Shown: positions 28,712-38,336 of the stretch, in pieces
How positions within the stretch are numbered: the stretch's first letter is position 1
Layout of the letters: the number at the start of each line of letters is the position of its first letter
DNA from: Streptomyces sp. NBC_01244
GTDB lineage: Bacteria; Actinomycetota; Actinomycetes; Streptomycetales; Streptomycetaceae
Assembly: GCF_035987325.1 (NCBI RefSeq)
Contig: NZ_CP108488.1
Coordinates: 3,348,001 to 3,412,000, forward strand
DNA: 64,000 nucleotides
Direction: 5' to 3'
The notes under the pieces: generated by a model
What the model was told of the DNA's origin: nothing
Seen by the model: only the letters and a program-made list of their open reading frames with translations
Databases searched by the model: none
Position numbers and translations under genes: made by a program

Positions 28712-30334
28712 CTAGCCGCGGACTATGCGGGCCCGGTTGAACCGGTGGCGGGCCAGGCTCATGACGCCCGTGGCACCGGGCGCGAGCCTCAGCGCGAGCG
28801 ATCCCCCGGTCGTGCGGTAGGGCTGCGCCAACAGCACACCGTACCGGCTGCTGGGCAGCACCCGCCGGTGGAGCAGGCGGCGCAGGGGGCGCGGGGAGGT
28901 GAGGACGGAGCTCCCGTCGGCGCACTCCACGCTCAGCTTCACGTCCCACGCCTGCAGGCCCCGCCGGCCCTCGCCCCGTCCGAGGCTCGCCAGCGTGGTG
29001 AGCCGGAAGGGCAGCTCCGCGGTCCACCCGTCGCCGTCCGCGGCGGGGACCAGCTCCACCGGCTCGGCGACCAGCAGCTCGCCCAGGTCGCCCCGGGGCT
29101 GAAAACGCAGCTGAATGGTGCGCGGGCCGGCCGCGGCGAGCCGCCCGTACAGGTCGTTCACCCGGATCCGGAGCCCGGCGAAGCCGCTCGGCTCGGCATC
29201 GATGGTGAGGGGCAGCTCGGCCGTCTGCAGCTTGTCCAGCCCGTCCAGCTCCACCGGGAGCGATTCGCTCCAGACCGGCGCTCCGGAGGGGCCGGTCGCG
29301 TACGGGGGCAGCAGGCGGGGCGGGTCGGCGGCGAAGCGGGTCAGCCGCAGCAGGTCGGCGGGGGCGGGCGGCGCCTCGGTGGCGAGCAGCACCCGGACGA
29401 TCCAGCGGGCGTGCGCCCCGGAGGCCTCGATGTCGGCTTCGGAGAACCCGGCGACGTAGTCACGGGTCAGCGTCCACCAGGCGGCCTGGTAGTCGGGGTC
29501 CTGGCCGAGCTCGCGCAGGTACATGCGCAGGTCGTACTCCAGGAACTTGACCTGGCAGGCCCGGCCCAGCTCGGGCGAGGAGTCGGCCATGAGGCGGGAG
29601 GCCACCCGGTGGGCCTCCACGCGGGCACTCCAGTTGCCGACGTCCTTGCGGTCCAGGGAGATGGAGACCTGGGCGGCGTTGCGCCGTACGTGCCACACGT
29701 AGACGAGGTCGCCGATCACCGCGATGCGGGGGCGGGCCGCCAGCACGCGGGCGGTGAACACGAAGTCCTCGTAGATGAACCGGCCGTCCGGGAAGCGGAT
29801 CCCGTACATGTCCAGGAAGGCCCGCTCGTACAGCTTGTTGACGCAGAGGGTGTCGCGGACCAGCTCCGGCCGGTCCGCCGGGCGGTCGATGACCTCGCCG
29901 GGCGTGTACAGACCGGGCACCCAGGGCACGTCGCGGCTCTCGGGCAGTTCGCGGCGGACGCAGGAGCCGACCGTGACCGGCGACCGGTGCTCGCCGGCCG
30001 CGCGCACCAGGGCGTCGATCGCCCCGGCGGGCAGGACGTCGTCGCTGTCCAGGAACATGACGTACGGGGCGGTCGCGACCGCGATGCCGTCGTTGCGGGG
30101 GGTGCCGCAGCCGCCGCTGTTCTCCGTGCGGTGCACGACCTTCACGCGGGGGTGAACGGCCGCCAGCTCGTCCAGCACCCGGGCGGTGCCGTCGCTGGAC
30201 GCGTCGTTGACGGCGATGACCTCGGCGACCACCGGCCCCTGGGCGAGCGCCGAGGAGACGGCCTGACCGACGAGCTCGGCGTCGTTGTACGCGATCACGA
30301 CGACGGCGACTGTGGGGGTATGGGTGCTCGTCAC
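28712..30334 (-). CDS. Glycosyltransferase family 2, paralogue of the TagF-like N-terminus
   Basis: 540 residues. The GT-A domain (VAVVVIAYNDAELVGQAV, VNDASSDGTAR, MFLDSDDVLPAG, GRFIYEDFVFTARVL) matches the first part of the 959-residue protein position by position. The beta-sandwich-like C-terminal half (LPVELDGLDKLQTAELPLTID, RFQPRGDLGELLVAEPVEL) corresponds to that protein's linker, but no glycerophosphotransferase domain follows. It is probably a transferase acting on the same polymer. The GTG start has TAGGAT 6 nt upstream and no ribosome-binding site. Confidence 0.92.
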   Translation of the reverse strand: MTSTHTPTVAVVVIAYNDAELVGQAVSSALAQGPVVAEVIAVNDASSDGTARVLDELAAVHPRVKVVHRTENSGGCGTPRNDGIAVATAPYVMFLDSDDVLPAGAIDALVRAAGEHRSPVTVGSCVRRELPESRDVPWVPGLYTPGEVIDRPADRPELVRDTLCVNKLYERAFLDMYGIRFPDGRFIYEDFVFTARVLAARPRIAVIGDLVYVWHVRRNAAQVSISLDRKDVGNWSARVEAHRVASRLMADSSPELGRACQVKFLEYDLRMYLRELGQDPDYQAAWWTLTRDYVAGFSEADIEASGAHARWIVRVLLATEAPPAPADLLRLTRFAADPPRLLPPYATGPSGAPVWSESLPVELDGLDKLQTAELPLTIDAEPSGFAGLRIRVNDLYGRLAAAGPRTIQLRFQPRGDLGELLVAEPVELVPAADGDGWTAELPFRLTTLASLGRGEGRRGLQAWDVKLSVECADGSSVLTSPRPLRRLLHRRVLPSSRYGVLLAQPYRTTGGSLALRLAPGATGVMSLARHRFNRARIVRG

Positions 30335-30340
30335 CCATGG

Positions 30341-30346
30341 ATCCTA
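30341..30346 (-). promoter_or_regulatory. Candidate -10 box of the GT2 gene (leaderless)
   Basis: TAGGAT on the minus strand, 6 nt before GTG at 30334; no ribosome-binding site, and an overlapping out-of-frame ATG is the only other start nearby. Confidence 0.35.
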
Positions 30347-30422
30347 GGCCACCTGGGTAAACGCGGCCTTAAGACGGGCCACCCGAACGGGGGATAACCG
30401 GAATCCTGTGACGTGCCTGTGA

Positions 30423-30446
30423 CGACGGCCGGAGACCCGGCCGTCG
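30423..30446 (-). terminator. Hairpin downstream of obg
   Basis: Perfect 10-bp stem CGACGGCCGG/CCGGCCGTCG with loop AGAC, 20 nt after the obg stop on the minus strand. No T-run follows. Confidence 0.6.
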
Positions 30447-30465
30447 CCCTTGGCTACGGGGCCTG

Positions 30466-31908
30466 TCAGAAGGGACGGAACTCGTCGTATTCCTTCTGGG
30501 CGGAATCCCGCTCGGCTTCCTTCTCCTTGCGGCGCGTGGTCGCCGGACGCGGCGCCTCCAGACGGTGGTCCTCACCGCGGCGGCCCAGCATCTCGGCGCC
30601 GGCCATCATGGTCGGCTCCCAGTCGAACACGACCGCGTTCTCGTCGGAACCGATGGCGACGCCGTCACCCGCACGGGCACCGGCCTTCTTCAGCGCCGCC
30701 TCGACACCGAGGCGGTTGAGCCGGTCGGCGAGGTAGCCGACGGCCTCGTCGATGTTGAAGTCGGTCTGGCGGACCCAGCGCTCCGGCTTCTCGCCGCGCA
30801 CGCGGTACACGTCCTCCGCCTCGTCGTAGGCGATGGTGAAGCCCGAGTCGTCCACGGCCTTCGGACGGATGACGATGCGGGTCGCCTCCTGCTTCGGCGT
30901 ACGGGCGCGGAACTTCGCGATGACCTCGGCGAGGAAGTAGGACAGCTCCTTGAGACCCGTACGGGAGACCGCGGAGACCTCGAAGACCTTGTAGCCGCGG
31001 GCCTCGAGGTCCGGGCGGACGATGTCGGCGAGGTCCTGGCCGTCGGGGATGTCGACCTTGTTGAGGACGACGAGGCGCGGACGCTTCTCCAGGCCGCCGC
31101 CGTAGAGCTTCAGCTCCTCCTCGATGGCGTCGAGGTCGGCGAGCGGGTCGCGGTCGGACTCCAGGGTGGCGGTGTCCAGGACGTGCACGAGGATCGAGCA
31201 GCGCTCGACGTGGCGCAGGAACTCCAGGCCGAGGCCCTTGCCCTGGCTGGCGCCGGGGATGAGGCCCGGGACGTCGGCGATCGTGTAGACCGTCGAGCCG
31301 GCGGTGACGACGCCCAGGTTCGGGACGAGGGTGGTGAAGGGGTAGTCGGCGATCTTCGGCTTGGCCGCGGAGAGCACCGAGATCAGCGAGGACTTGCCGG
31401 CGCTCGGGAAGCCGACCAGCGCCACGTCGGCGACGGTCTTGAGCTCCAGGACGACGTCGCCGCCGGTGCCGGGTACGCCGAGGAGCGCGAAGCCGGGCGC
31501 CTTGCGGCGGGCGGAGGAGAGCGCCGCGTTGCCGAGGCCGCCGCGGCCGCCCTCGGCGGCCACGTAGGTGGTGCCCTGGCCGACGAGGTCGGCGAGGACG
31601 TTGCCCTCCTTGTCGAGGACGACGGTGCCGTCCGGCACCGGCAGGATCATGTCCTCGCCGTCCTTGCCGGAACGGTTGTCGCCCGCGCCGGGCTTGCCGT
31701 TGGTGGCCTTGCGGTGGGGGCTGTGGTGGTACTCCAGCAGGGTGGTGATCGACTGCTCCACCACCAGGATGACGTCGCCGCCACGGCCGCCGTTGCCGCC
31801 ATCGGGGCCGCCGAGCGGCTTGAACTTCTCCCGGTGAACGGAGGCGCAGCCGTGGCCCCCGTTACCCGCGGCGACGTGCAGCTCGACGCGGTCCACGAAG
31901 GTGGTCAT
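30466..31908 (-). CDS. obg: Obg/CgtA GTPase
   Basis: Ribosome-associated GTPase needed for 50S assembly; in Streptomyces it is linked to the onset of aerial growth. 480 residues. Obg N-terminal Gly-rich fold ([35 protein letters not shown]), then the G domain with G1 [10 protein letters not shown]3 DVPGLI, G4 LNKVD, and a C-terminal OCT domain ([33 protein letters not shown]). A charged tail closes the protein. GGAGGAAC before the ATG is a strong ribosome-binding site. Last gene of the rplU-rpmA-obg operon. Confidence 0.97.
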   Translation of the reverse strand: MTTFVDRVELHVAAGNGGHGCASVHREKFKPLGGPDGGNGGRGGDVILVVEQSITTLLEYHHSPHRKATNGKPGAGDNRSGKDGEDMILPVPDGTVVLDKEGNVLADLVGQGTTYVAAEGGRGGLGNAALSSARRKAPGFALLGVPGTGGDVVLELKTVADVALVGFPSAGKSSLISVLSAAKPKIADYPFTTLVPNLGVVTAGSTVYTIADVPGLIPGASQGKGLGLEFLRHVERCSILVHVLDTATLESDRDPLADLDAIEEELKLYGGGLEKRPRLVVLNKVDIPDGQDLADIVRPDLEARGYKVFEVSAVSRTGLKELSYFLAEVIAKFRARTPKQEATRIVIRPKAVDDSGFTIAYDEAEDVYRVRGEKPERWVRQTDFNIDEAVGYLADRLNRLGVEAALKKAGARAGDGVAIGSDENAVVFDWEPTMMAGAEMLGRRGEDHRLEAPRPATTRRKEKEAERDSAQKEYDEFRPF

Positions 31909-31996
31909 GGTTGTTCCTCCAGATACAGCGGGAATATCCCGGAAAGCCCGGGGGGTAGGCCTTGCTACCCATTAAACGTGTCTATGTGACAACGCG

Positions 31997-32053
31997 CCGA
32001 GGGCGGACCTCTCTTCCCGGCTCGCGCCGGGAAGAGTTGAGATCCGCCCTCGG
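31997..32053 (-). terminator. Long inverted repeat between rpmA and obg
   Basis: CCGAGGGCGGA faces TCCGCCCTCGG, and inside it CTCTTCCCGG faces CCGGGAAGAG. It can form a compound 57-nt hairpin. On the minus strand it is 35 nt past the rpmA stop. It would separate abundant r-protein mRNA from obg, so it may be a partial terminator or a stabilising/processing element. Confidence 0.65.
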
Positions 32054-32088
32054 GATGCTTCGGACTACCGATTCAGCAGGAGCTGAAA

Positions 32089-32343
32089 TCAGGCAGCCGG
32101 AACGATGTTGACGACCTTGCGGCCACGGTGCGTGCCGAACTCGACCGAACCGGCCTGCAGCGCGAACAGCGTGTCGTCGCCACCACGACCGACACCCGAA
32201 CCCGGGTGGAAGTGGGTGCCGCGCTGGCGGACGAGGATCTCACCAGCGGAAACGACCTGACCGCCGAAGCGCTTCACGCCGAGCCGCTGAGCGTTGGAAT
32301 CGCGCCCGTTCCGGGTGGACGATGCGCCCTTCTTGTGTGCCAT
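32089..32343 (-). CDS. rpmA: 50S ribosomal protein L27
   Basis: 84 residues with the family start [40 protein letters not shown] and TRFHPG-type [15 protein letters not shown]. There is no cleavable N-terminal extension, unlike Firmicutes. It lies near the peptidyl-transferase centre of the ribosome. 13 bp after rplU. Confidence 0.98.
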   Translation of the reverse strand: MAHKKGASSTRNGRDSNAQRLGVKRFGGQVVSAGEILVRQRGTHFHPGSGVGRGGDDTLFALQAGSVEFGTHRGRKVVNIVPAA

Positions 32344-32356
32344 GTCTCAGTCCCTC

Positions 32357-32677
32357 TTACTTCGCAGCCGCGGGGATACCGGTGACCTTGATCGCCGTGT
32401 ACTGCTGGCGGTGACCCTGGCGACGGCGGTAGCCGGTCTTGTTCTTGTACCGAAGGATGTCGATCTTGGCACCCTTGTGGTGGTCCACGATCTCGGCCTG
32501 GACCTTGATGCCGGCCAGGACCCACGGGTCGCTGGTCACGGCTTCGCCGTCGACAACGAGCAGGGTCGAGAGCTCGACCGTGTCGCCAACCTTGGCAGTG
32601 GGAATCTTGTCAACTTCAACGATGTCGCCGACAGCAACCTTGTGCTGGCGACCACCGCTGCGCACGATGGCGTACAC
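32357..32677 (-). CDS. rplU: 50S ribosomal protein L21
   Basis: 106 residues from a GTG start: [40 protein letters not shown], the [23 protein letters not shown] segment and [19 protein letters not shown]. Binds 23S rRNA. GAGAGAGAT before the GTG. First gene of the rplU-rpmA-obg operon with a strong promoter 139 nt upstream. Confidence 0.98.
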   Translation of the reverse strand: MYAIVRSGGRQHKVAVGDIVEVDKIPTAKVGDTVELSTLLVVDGEAVTSDPWVLAGIKVQAEIVDHHKGAKIDILRYKNKTGYRRRQGHRQQYTAIKVTGIPAAAK

Positions 32678-32822
32678 GCGGATCTCTCTCTCACTCGAGT
32701 TCGGGAACCCCTGAAGCCAGCCGGCCCCGCGGAACCGCAGGCCGGCCTCCCCCGAGCCGCGAGGCGGTACGGGAGGTGAGGTGCTCAGTGGATTGGCGTG
32801 CGCATAGACACGCCAGCGACCT

Positions 32823-32851
32823 AGGTTACGGGGCCCGGTCGGAGGGGTCAA
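32823..32851 (-). promoter_or_regulatory. Housekeeping-type promoter of rplU-rpmA-obg
   Basis: TTGACC (32851-32846) and TAACCT (32828-32823) on the minus strand, separated by exactly 17 bp, a good match to the HrdB-type consensus. The predicted transcript start near 32816 gives a leader of about 139 nt before rplU, long enough for autoregulation by L21 (not shown). Confidence 0.7.
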
Positions 32852-33038
32852 ACCGGGGTCACGCCGGGGTCACGACGAGGCCTCGGAGACGGGCGCGGCC
32901 ACCGTCCGGGCCTGCCGGAAGCGCCCGTACGGTGCCGCTGACACCCCGCACGGGCCCTCCCGGCCGCCCTGGACGGCCAGGTCCGGCCCTCGCCCAGCAG
33001 GGCCGTGAACACGGCTCCGCGCAGCTCTGAAGGCCAAA

Positions 33039-33076
33039 GCCCCCGCCCGGCACCGAAGGGGTGCCGGACGGGGGCC
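33039..33076 (-). terminator. Terminator downstream of RNase E gene
   Basis: Stem GCCCCCGCCCGGCACC facing GGTGCCGGACGGGGGC with one mismatch, followed on the minus strand by TTTGG. It lies 20 nt after the stop of the RNase E gene. Confidence 0.8.
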
Positions 33077-33096
33077 GGTGGAACGGAATCCGCGGA

Positions 33097-36000
33097 TCAG
33101 GCTTCGGTCGGAGCCGAGACGGAGGGCAGCGTCTGCTGCTCCGCCGCCGCGGTCTTCTTCGTCGCCCGCTTCGCGACCGTCTTCTTCGCGGCGGTCTTGG
33201 CCGTCGTCGTCTTCTTGGCGGCGGTCTTCTTCACGGCCGCCGCCTTCTTGGCCGGGGCCTTCTTCGCCGCGGTCGTGGTCGCCTTCTTGGCGGCCGTCTT
33301 GCGGACCGCCTTCTTGGCGGGAGCCGCCGGGGCGGCCTCCTCGACGACGGCCTCGGGCTCGGCCGGGGTCTGCACCGGCGTCTCGGCCGGAGCCTCGACG
33401 ACCAGTACGGCCGCCTCCGCGCCCGCCGGGGAACCGGCCGGAGCGGTGGCCTTGCGGGTGGCACGGCGACGCGGACGGGCCGGCGCGGCCTCTACGGCCT
33501 CGACGGGCTCGGCCGGGGTCTCCACGACGACCGGCTCGGGCTCGACGACGACCTCGGGCTCCGGCTCGGCCACCGGGGCCGCGGGGGCCTCGGCAACCGG
33601 CTCCGGGGCCTGGACGGCCTCGGCCGGGGCGCCCGCCGGAGCGGTCGCCTTACGGGTGGCACGGCGGCGGGTACGGCCCTTGGGGGCCTCCTCCACGACC
33701 GGCTCCGCGACGACAGCCTCGGGCTCGGCGACCTCGACGAGCTCCACCTCGGCCTCGACCACCGGCTCGGGCTCGGCCACGGGGGCCGCGGGGGCCGCGG
33801 CCGCCGGGGCACGGTCCGTCGCCGCACCGCGCGGGGCGCCCGCCGGAGCGGTCGCCTTGCGGGTGGCGCGGCGGCGGTTGCGGCGCCCGCTCACTCCGGC
33901 AGCGGCCTCGGCCTCGGCCGGGCTGCTGTAGAGCTCCTCGTCGGCGACGAAGGAGGGCTCGGGCAGTGCGACGGGAGCGGCGACCTCGGCAGCCAGCTCG
34001 GCCTCGGTCTCGATCTCGTAGTCATCGCCCTCGGCGGTGTCCACGGCCTCGATCTCGTGGTCGTGCTCGTGTCCGGCCTGGCCGCCGCGGCGCTTGGAGC
34101 GCTTGCCGTTGCCACCGCCGCCGACCACGGTCGGGGTCTCCATGTGCACGATGACGCCGCGGCCGTTGCAGTGGACGCAGGTCTCGGAGAAGGACTCCAG
34201 CAGACCCTGGCCCACCCGCTTGCGGGTCATCTGGACCAGACCCAGCGAGGTCACCTCGGCGACCTGGTGCTTGGTGCGGTCACGGCCCAGGCACTCCAGC
34301 ATGCGCCGCAGGACCAGGTCGCGGTTGGACTCCAGGACCATGTCGATGAAGTCGATGACCACGATGCCGCCGAGGTCGCGCAGCCGCAGCTGGCGCACGA
34401 TCTCCTCGGCCGCCTCCAGGTTGTTCCTGGTCACGGTCTCTTCGAGGTTGCCGCCCTGACCGGTGAACTTGCCGGTGTTGACGTCGATGACGATCATCGC
34501 TTCGGTCTTGTCGATCACGAGGGAACCGCCCGAGGGCAGCCACACCTTGCGGTCGAGCGCCTTGGCGAGCTGCTCGTCGATCCGGTACGTCGCGAAGACG
34601 TCCACCTCGGAGGTCCAGCGCTTCAGCCGGTCGGCCAGGTCCGGGGCCACGTGGTTCACGTAGCCGTGGATGGTCTCCCAGGCGCTGTCACCGCTGACGA
34701 TGACCTTGGTGAAGTCCTCGTTGAAGATGTCGCGCACGACGCGGACGGTCATGTCCGGCTCGCCGTAGAGGAGGCTCGGCGAAGAGGTCGAGATCTGCTT
34801 CGACTTCTTCTGGATGTCCTCCCACTGGGCCTGCAGGCGCTCGACGTCGCGGCGCAGCTCGTCCTCGCTCGCGCCCTCGGCGGCGGTGCGCACGATGACG
34901 CCCGCGTCCTCGGGGACGATCTTCTTGAGGATGGTCTTCAGGCGCGCGCGCTCGGTGTCGGGCAGCTTGCGGCTGATGCCGGTCATCGAGCCCTCGGGCA
35001 CGTAGACCAGGTAGCGGCCGGGCAGCGAGACCTGGCTGGTCAGGCGGGCGCCCTTGTGGCCGATCGGGTCCTTGGTGACCTGCACCAGGACCGACTGGCC
35101 GGACTTGAGGGCTGCCTCGATGCGGCGCGGCCCGTTGGCCATGCCGAGCGCCTCGAAGTTGACCTCACCGGCGTACAGGACCGCGTTGCGGCCCTTGCCG
35201 ATGTCGATGAAGGCGGCCTCCATGGACGGCAGCACGTTCTGGACCTTGCCCAGGTAGACGTTGCCGACGTACGAGGTGGCTTCTTCCTTGTTGACGTAGT
35301 GCTCGACGAGCACGTTGTCCTCGAGGACGCCGATCTGGGTGCGCTCGCCCGACTGGCGGACGACCATCACGCGCTCGACGGCCTCGCGGCGGGCCAGGAA
35401 CTCGGCCTCGGTGATGATCGGGACGCGGCGGCGGCCCTGCTCGCGGCCCTCGCGGCGGCGCTGCTTCTTGGCCTCCAGGCGGGTCGAGCCCTTGATGGAC
35501 TGGACCTCGTCGGAGGAGGTGGAGCCGGCGACGGACTCCGCACGCTCGCGGGCCGGGCGCGGCTCGCGGACCTTGACGACCGTGCGCACACCGTCGTCCT
35601 CGGCCGCGTCGGCGTCCGTACCGCCGTCACCGCTGCGACGGCGACGACGCCGGCGACGACGGCTGGAGCTGGAGCCGAGGGCCCCGTTCTCCTCGTCGTC
35701 CTCCGCGTCCTCGGTGTCCCCCTCATCGGCGGACTCGGCCTCTTCGGCGGACTCGGCCTCGGCCTCTTCCTCGGCGGACTCGTCGAGGTCGGCGGCCTCA
35801 CCGCGGCGACGGCGACGGCCACCGCGGCGGCGACGGCGCGACGGGCGGTCGCCCGACTCGTCGGTCTCGTCCTCGTAGAGCTCGGCGGACTCGGTTTCGG
35901 TCTCTTCCTCGACCAGCTCTACGTCGGCCAGCGTGACCGGGCCGGACGGCGCGGCGGCGGCCGGGGCCACGGGCGCGGCGGTCTCGGCGGCGGCTCCGCG

Positions 36001-37170
36001 GCCACGGCGGCGGCGACGGCCGGCCGGCTGCGGGGCGGGGGCGGCCTCGACCTCGGCCTCGATGAGGTCGAGCTCCTCCTCCTCGACCTCCTCGGCCGGG
36101 GCGGCGGCAGCGGCGGCCGCGGCCATCATGGCCGCGGTCTCCGGGGTCTGGAACATCGGCTCGGCGAACACCGGGGCCTGGAACACGGCGACGGCGGGAC
36201 GCCCGGCGCGGCGGCCACGGGCCGGAGCCTCGGCGGCCGGAGCCTCGGCGGCCGGGGCCTCGGCGATCGGAGCCACTGGCTGCGCGGCGGCGGCCGGAGC
36301 GGTGGTGGAACGGGTGGCGCGGCGGCGGCCGCCGCGCTTCGGGGAGTCCACGGCGTCGGCGACGGTGACGGTGGCCTTGGCGGCGGCGACCGGAGCCTCG
36401 GCCACGACGGCCTCGGCGGCTTCCGCGGCGGGCGCCTCGGGGGCGGTCACGGCGCGGGTGGCACGGCGACGGGCACGCGGGGCCGGAGCAGCGGACTCCT
36501 CGACGACCTCGGCGACCGGAGCGGCCACGGGAGCCTCGGCGACCGGCGCCTCAGGAGCGGTCACGGCGCGGGTCGCGCGGCGACGGGCACGCGGCGCCGG
36601 GGCTGCGGACTCCTCGACGACCTCGGCGACCGGAGCAACCGGAGCGGCCACGGGAGCCTCGGCGGCCGGGGCCTCGGGGGCGGTCACGGCGCGGGTGGCA
36701 CGGCGACGGGCACGCGGGGCCGGAGCAGCGGGCTCCTCGAAGACCTCGGCGACCGGAGCGGCCACGGGAGCCTCGGCGACCGGCGCCTCGGGAGCGGCCA
36801 CGGCGCGAGTGGCACGGCGGCGGGCACGCGGCGCCGGGGCTGCGGACTCCTCGACGACCTCGGCGGCCGGAGTGACCGGGGCAGACACGGGGGCCTCGAC
36901 CACGGCCTCGGCGGCGGGCGCCTCGGGGGCGGCCACGGCGCGGGTGGCACGGCGACGGGTACGGGCCGGGGCGGCGGCCGGGGCGGCCTCCTCGGCGGGA
37001 GCTGCGGCCACCACGGGCGCGGGAGCGGCCTCGGCGGCGGCTACGGCGCCACCGGGCGGGCCGGCCGGCCGGGACGCGGCGCGCCGGCGCCTGCGCGGCG
37101 GCAGGTTGTCGCTCGGGCTGCCACTGTCGGCGGCGGTGTTGGCGGTGTTGTCGTTTTCGTTGTTGAGCAT
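33097..37170 (-). CDS. rne: Ribonuclease E/G family protein with repeat-rich flanks
   Basis: Single-strand endoribonuclease of mRNA decay and rRNA processing. 1357 residues, with the catalytic core in the middle as in actinobacteria. An S1 domain lies at about 595-690 (VMVVRQSGERTQIGVLEDNVL, YLGKVQNVLPSMEAAFIDIG). The DNase I-like active site follows with VIDVNTGKFTG (about 894) and GGIVVIDFIDMV (about 941), then the Zn-link CVHCNGRG (about 997). The N-terminal 590 residues are disordered Ala/Pro/Glu with repeats on RRRATRAV and long acidic runs. The C-terminal 300 residues carry three RRRATRKATAPAG units and Lys/Ala tracts (KKTAAKK). GGGAG precedes the ATG. Confidence 0.96.
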   Translation of the reverse strand: MLNNENDNTANTAADSGSPSDNLPPRRRRRAASRPAGPPGGAVAAAEAAPAPVVAAAPAEEAAPAAAPARTRRRATRAVAAPEAPAAEAVVEAPVSAPVTPAAEVVEESAAPAPRARRRATRAVAAPEAPVAEAPVAAPVAEVFEEPAAPAPRARRRATRAVTAPEAPAAEAPVAAPVAPVAEVVEESAAPAPRARRRATRAVTAPEAPVAEAPVAAPVAEVVEESAAPAPRARRRATRAVTAPEAPAAEAAEAVVAEAPVAAAKATVTVADAVDSPKRGGRRRATRSTTAPAAAAQPVAPIAEAPAAEAPAAEAPARGRRAGRPAVAVFQAPVFAEPMFQTPETAAMMAAAAAAAAPAEEVEEEELDLIEAEVEAAPAPQPAGRRRRRGRGAAAETAAPVAPAAAAPSGPVTLADVELVEEETETESAELYEDETDESGDRPSRRRRRGGRRRRRGEAADLDESAEEEAEAESAEEAESADEGDTEDAEDDEENGALGSSSSRRRRRRRRRSGDGGTDADAAEDDGVRTVVKVREPRPARERAESVAGSTSSDEVQSIKGSTRLEAKKQRRREGREQGRRRVPIITEAEFLARREAVERVMVVRQSGERTQIGVLEDNVLVEHYVNKEEATSYVGNVYLGKVQNVLPSMEAAFIDIGKGRNAVLYAGEVNFEALGMANGPRRIEAALKSGQSVLVQVTKDPIGHKGARLTSQVSLPGRYLVYVPEGSMTGISRKLPDTERARLKTILKKIVPEDAGVIVRTAAEGASEDELRRDVERLQAQWEDIQKKSKQISTSSPSLLYGEPDMTVRVVRDIFNEDFTKVIVSGDSAWETIHGYVNHVAPDLADRLKRWTSEVDVFATYRIDEQLAKALDRKVWLPSGGSLVIDKTEAMIVIDVNTGKFTGQGGNLEETVTRNNLEAAEEIVRQLRLRDLGGIVVIDFIDMVLESNRDLVLRRMLECLGRDRTKHQVAEVTSLGLVQMTRKRVGQGLLESFSETCVHCNGRGVIVHMETPTVVGGGGNGKRSKRRGGQAGHEHDHEIEAVDTAEGDDYEIETEAELAAEVAAPVALPEPSFVADEELYSSPAEAEAAAGVSGRRNRRRATRKATAPAGAPRGAATDRAPAAAAPAAPVAEPEPVVEAEVELVEVAEPEAVVAEPVVEEAPKGRTRRRATRKATAPAGAPAEAVQAPEPVAEAPAAPVAEPEPEVVVEPEPVVVETPAEPVEAVEAAPARPRRRATRKATAPAGSPAGAEAAVLVVEAPAETPVQTPAEPEAVVEEAAPAAPAKKAVRKTAAKKATTTAAKKAPAKKAAAVKKTAAKKTTTAKTAAKKTVAKRATKKTAAAEQQTLPSVSAPTEA
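35940..37040 (-). repeat. Coding tandem repeat in the RNase E N-terminal arm
   Basis: Five units of 38-45 codons in the N-terminal arm, each built on RARRRATRAV(A/T)APEAP, then an Ala/Val/Pro run and EVVEESAAPAP; a sixth, partial RRRATR follows. In DNA the copies are nearly identical over long stretches (for example around 36440, 36560, 36680, 36800 and 36930), which makes expansion or contraction by recombination likely. Confidence 0.85.
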
Positions 37171-37414
37171 GCGGGGTTTCTCCCGTCACGCTCCCGGGCG
37201 CCGCGGCTGACTTCCGGTCCGGCACGGCTCCGCGTAATGAGCGCGGAACCGGCCTCCGGGGCGCGTTCGCCACACGGGAGCTCAGTTCAATGGCCGCCGG
37301 TTCCGTACGGGTAGCCGTACGGCCTGGCGGAAGTCTTCAAGTCTTCAGGTCTGTCTGTGCGCGGCCCGACCCAGGTGGCTCCCGAGTCCCAGGGCTGCGC
37401 GACGACGACGATCC

Positions 37415-38206
37415 CTACGCGGCGGGACCTTCCGGCGCCTTCGCGTCGGCGGTTACGGCCGCCGTGGGTGGGGCGGTCGTGACAGCCTCGCGGTCGGGCG
37501 CGAGCGGGTCGGTCACCGTGCCGGACTCCTCGTCGAAGAGCCCCTGCGCCAGCCTGGTCACCGCAGCGGGGACCGGCGGCGTTAGGTCGGCCACAGCTCG
37601 GAGACCGGACAGGACGTCGTCGGGTCGCACGGCAGGTGTCAGATGCCGAACAACCAGGCGCAGTATCGCACAAGCATTGTCCAGGGGCCTATCAGCCTCT
37701 GCGGTGGCCGTAACCGGAACCACTTCCAGACTGACCACGGCGCCGCGCGTGTCGAAGGTCCGCATGCCGTTCTTGGTACGGCGCTGGACCTCCACGGTCT
37801 CGGCCGCGAGGAAGGCCTCGACCGCCTTCCGCACGTCCCCGGGCTGCACGCCGTCCAGGCGCAGCTCCCACACGGAGGCCGTCAGCCGGTCGGCGAGACC
37901 GGAGGTGTGCGCCTCCACGGCGTCGATGATGTCGAGGCCGACGGGCATCGACTCGTCGAGCAGCTCGCGCAGGACCGCGGGGTCGCGCGGCTCGGCGAGG
38001 GCGATCTCCAGGTATTCGGCCTCGCTGCCGGTCCCGGTCGGGGCGGCGTTCGCGTACGAGACGCGCGGGTGCGGGGTGAAGCCCGCCGAGTACGCCATGG
38101 GCACCTCGGAGCGGCGCAGGGCCCGCTCGAAGGCGCGCTGGAAGTCCCGGTGGCTGGTGAACCGGAGGCGGCCGCGCTTGGTGTAGCGCAGACGGATGCG
38201 CTGCAC
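37415..38206 (-). CDS. TIGR03936/DUF2344 radical-SAM-associated protein
   Basis: 263 residues. The N-terminus (RIRLRYTKRGRLRFTSHRDFQRAFERALRRSEVPMAYS) is the hallmark of the DUF2344 family, usually encoded beside or fused to a TIGR03960 radical-SAM protein. AGFTPHPRVSYANAAPTGTGSEAEYLEIAL follows. The C-terminal 50 residues are an Ala/Thr/Pro tail. Here the radical-SAM gene is 2 kb upstream on the same strand, separated by three genes. Role unknown, possibly RNA modification. It lies upstream of rne with a 244-bp gap. Confidence 0.9.
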   Translation of the reverse strand: MQRIRLRYTKRGRLRFTSHRDFQRAFERALRRSEVPMAYSAGFTPHPRVSYANAAPTGTGSEAEYLEIALAEPRDPAVLRELLDESMPVGLDIIDAVEAHTSGLADRLTASVWELRLDGVQPGDVRKAVEAFLAAETVEVQRRTKNGMRTFDTRGAVVSLEVVPVTATAEADRPLDNACAILRLVVRHLTPAVRPDDVLSGLRAVADLTPPVPAAVTRLAQGLFDEESGTVTDPLAPDREAVTTAPPTAAVTADAKAPEGPAA

Positions 38207-38336
38207 TACCGGTGCGGGAGGCGGGCCTTCGGGCTGTCGCTTGCCCAGTGGTTCATCTCCTTGTGCGGGGCTCCGCGGCTCGCGCGTCGCCCTGAGGTCT
38301 GTGGGGCCTGCGGGCGGCGCCCGATGGCCGCCGGGT

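Larger units (their letters stand above)
32678..33096. other. rplU leader, promoter and rne 3' region
   Basis: 419 bp without a gene. The right-hand 58 bp hold the rne terminator; the middle holds GC-rich unassigned sequence; the left part is the rplU promoter and leader, with several short self-complementary tracts (CCGGCC, CCGAGCCGCGAGG) but no clear known riboswitch. Confidence 0.6.

Noticed and set aside
36400..37000. Near-identical DNA repeats as CRISPR or mobile DNA
   Set aside because: They lie inside the RNase E reading frame as whole codons and encode a protein repeat.
33061..37314. A 1417-codon plus-strand frame opposite RNase E
   Set aside because: It is Gly/Leu/Arg low complexity with no recognisable domain. 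The minus-strand frame contains the complete RNase E core.
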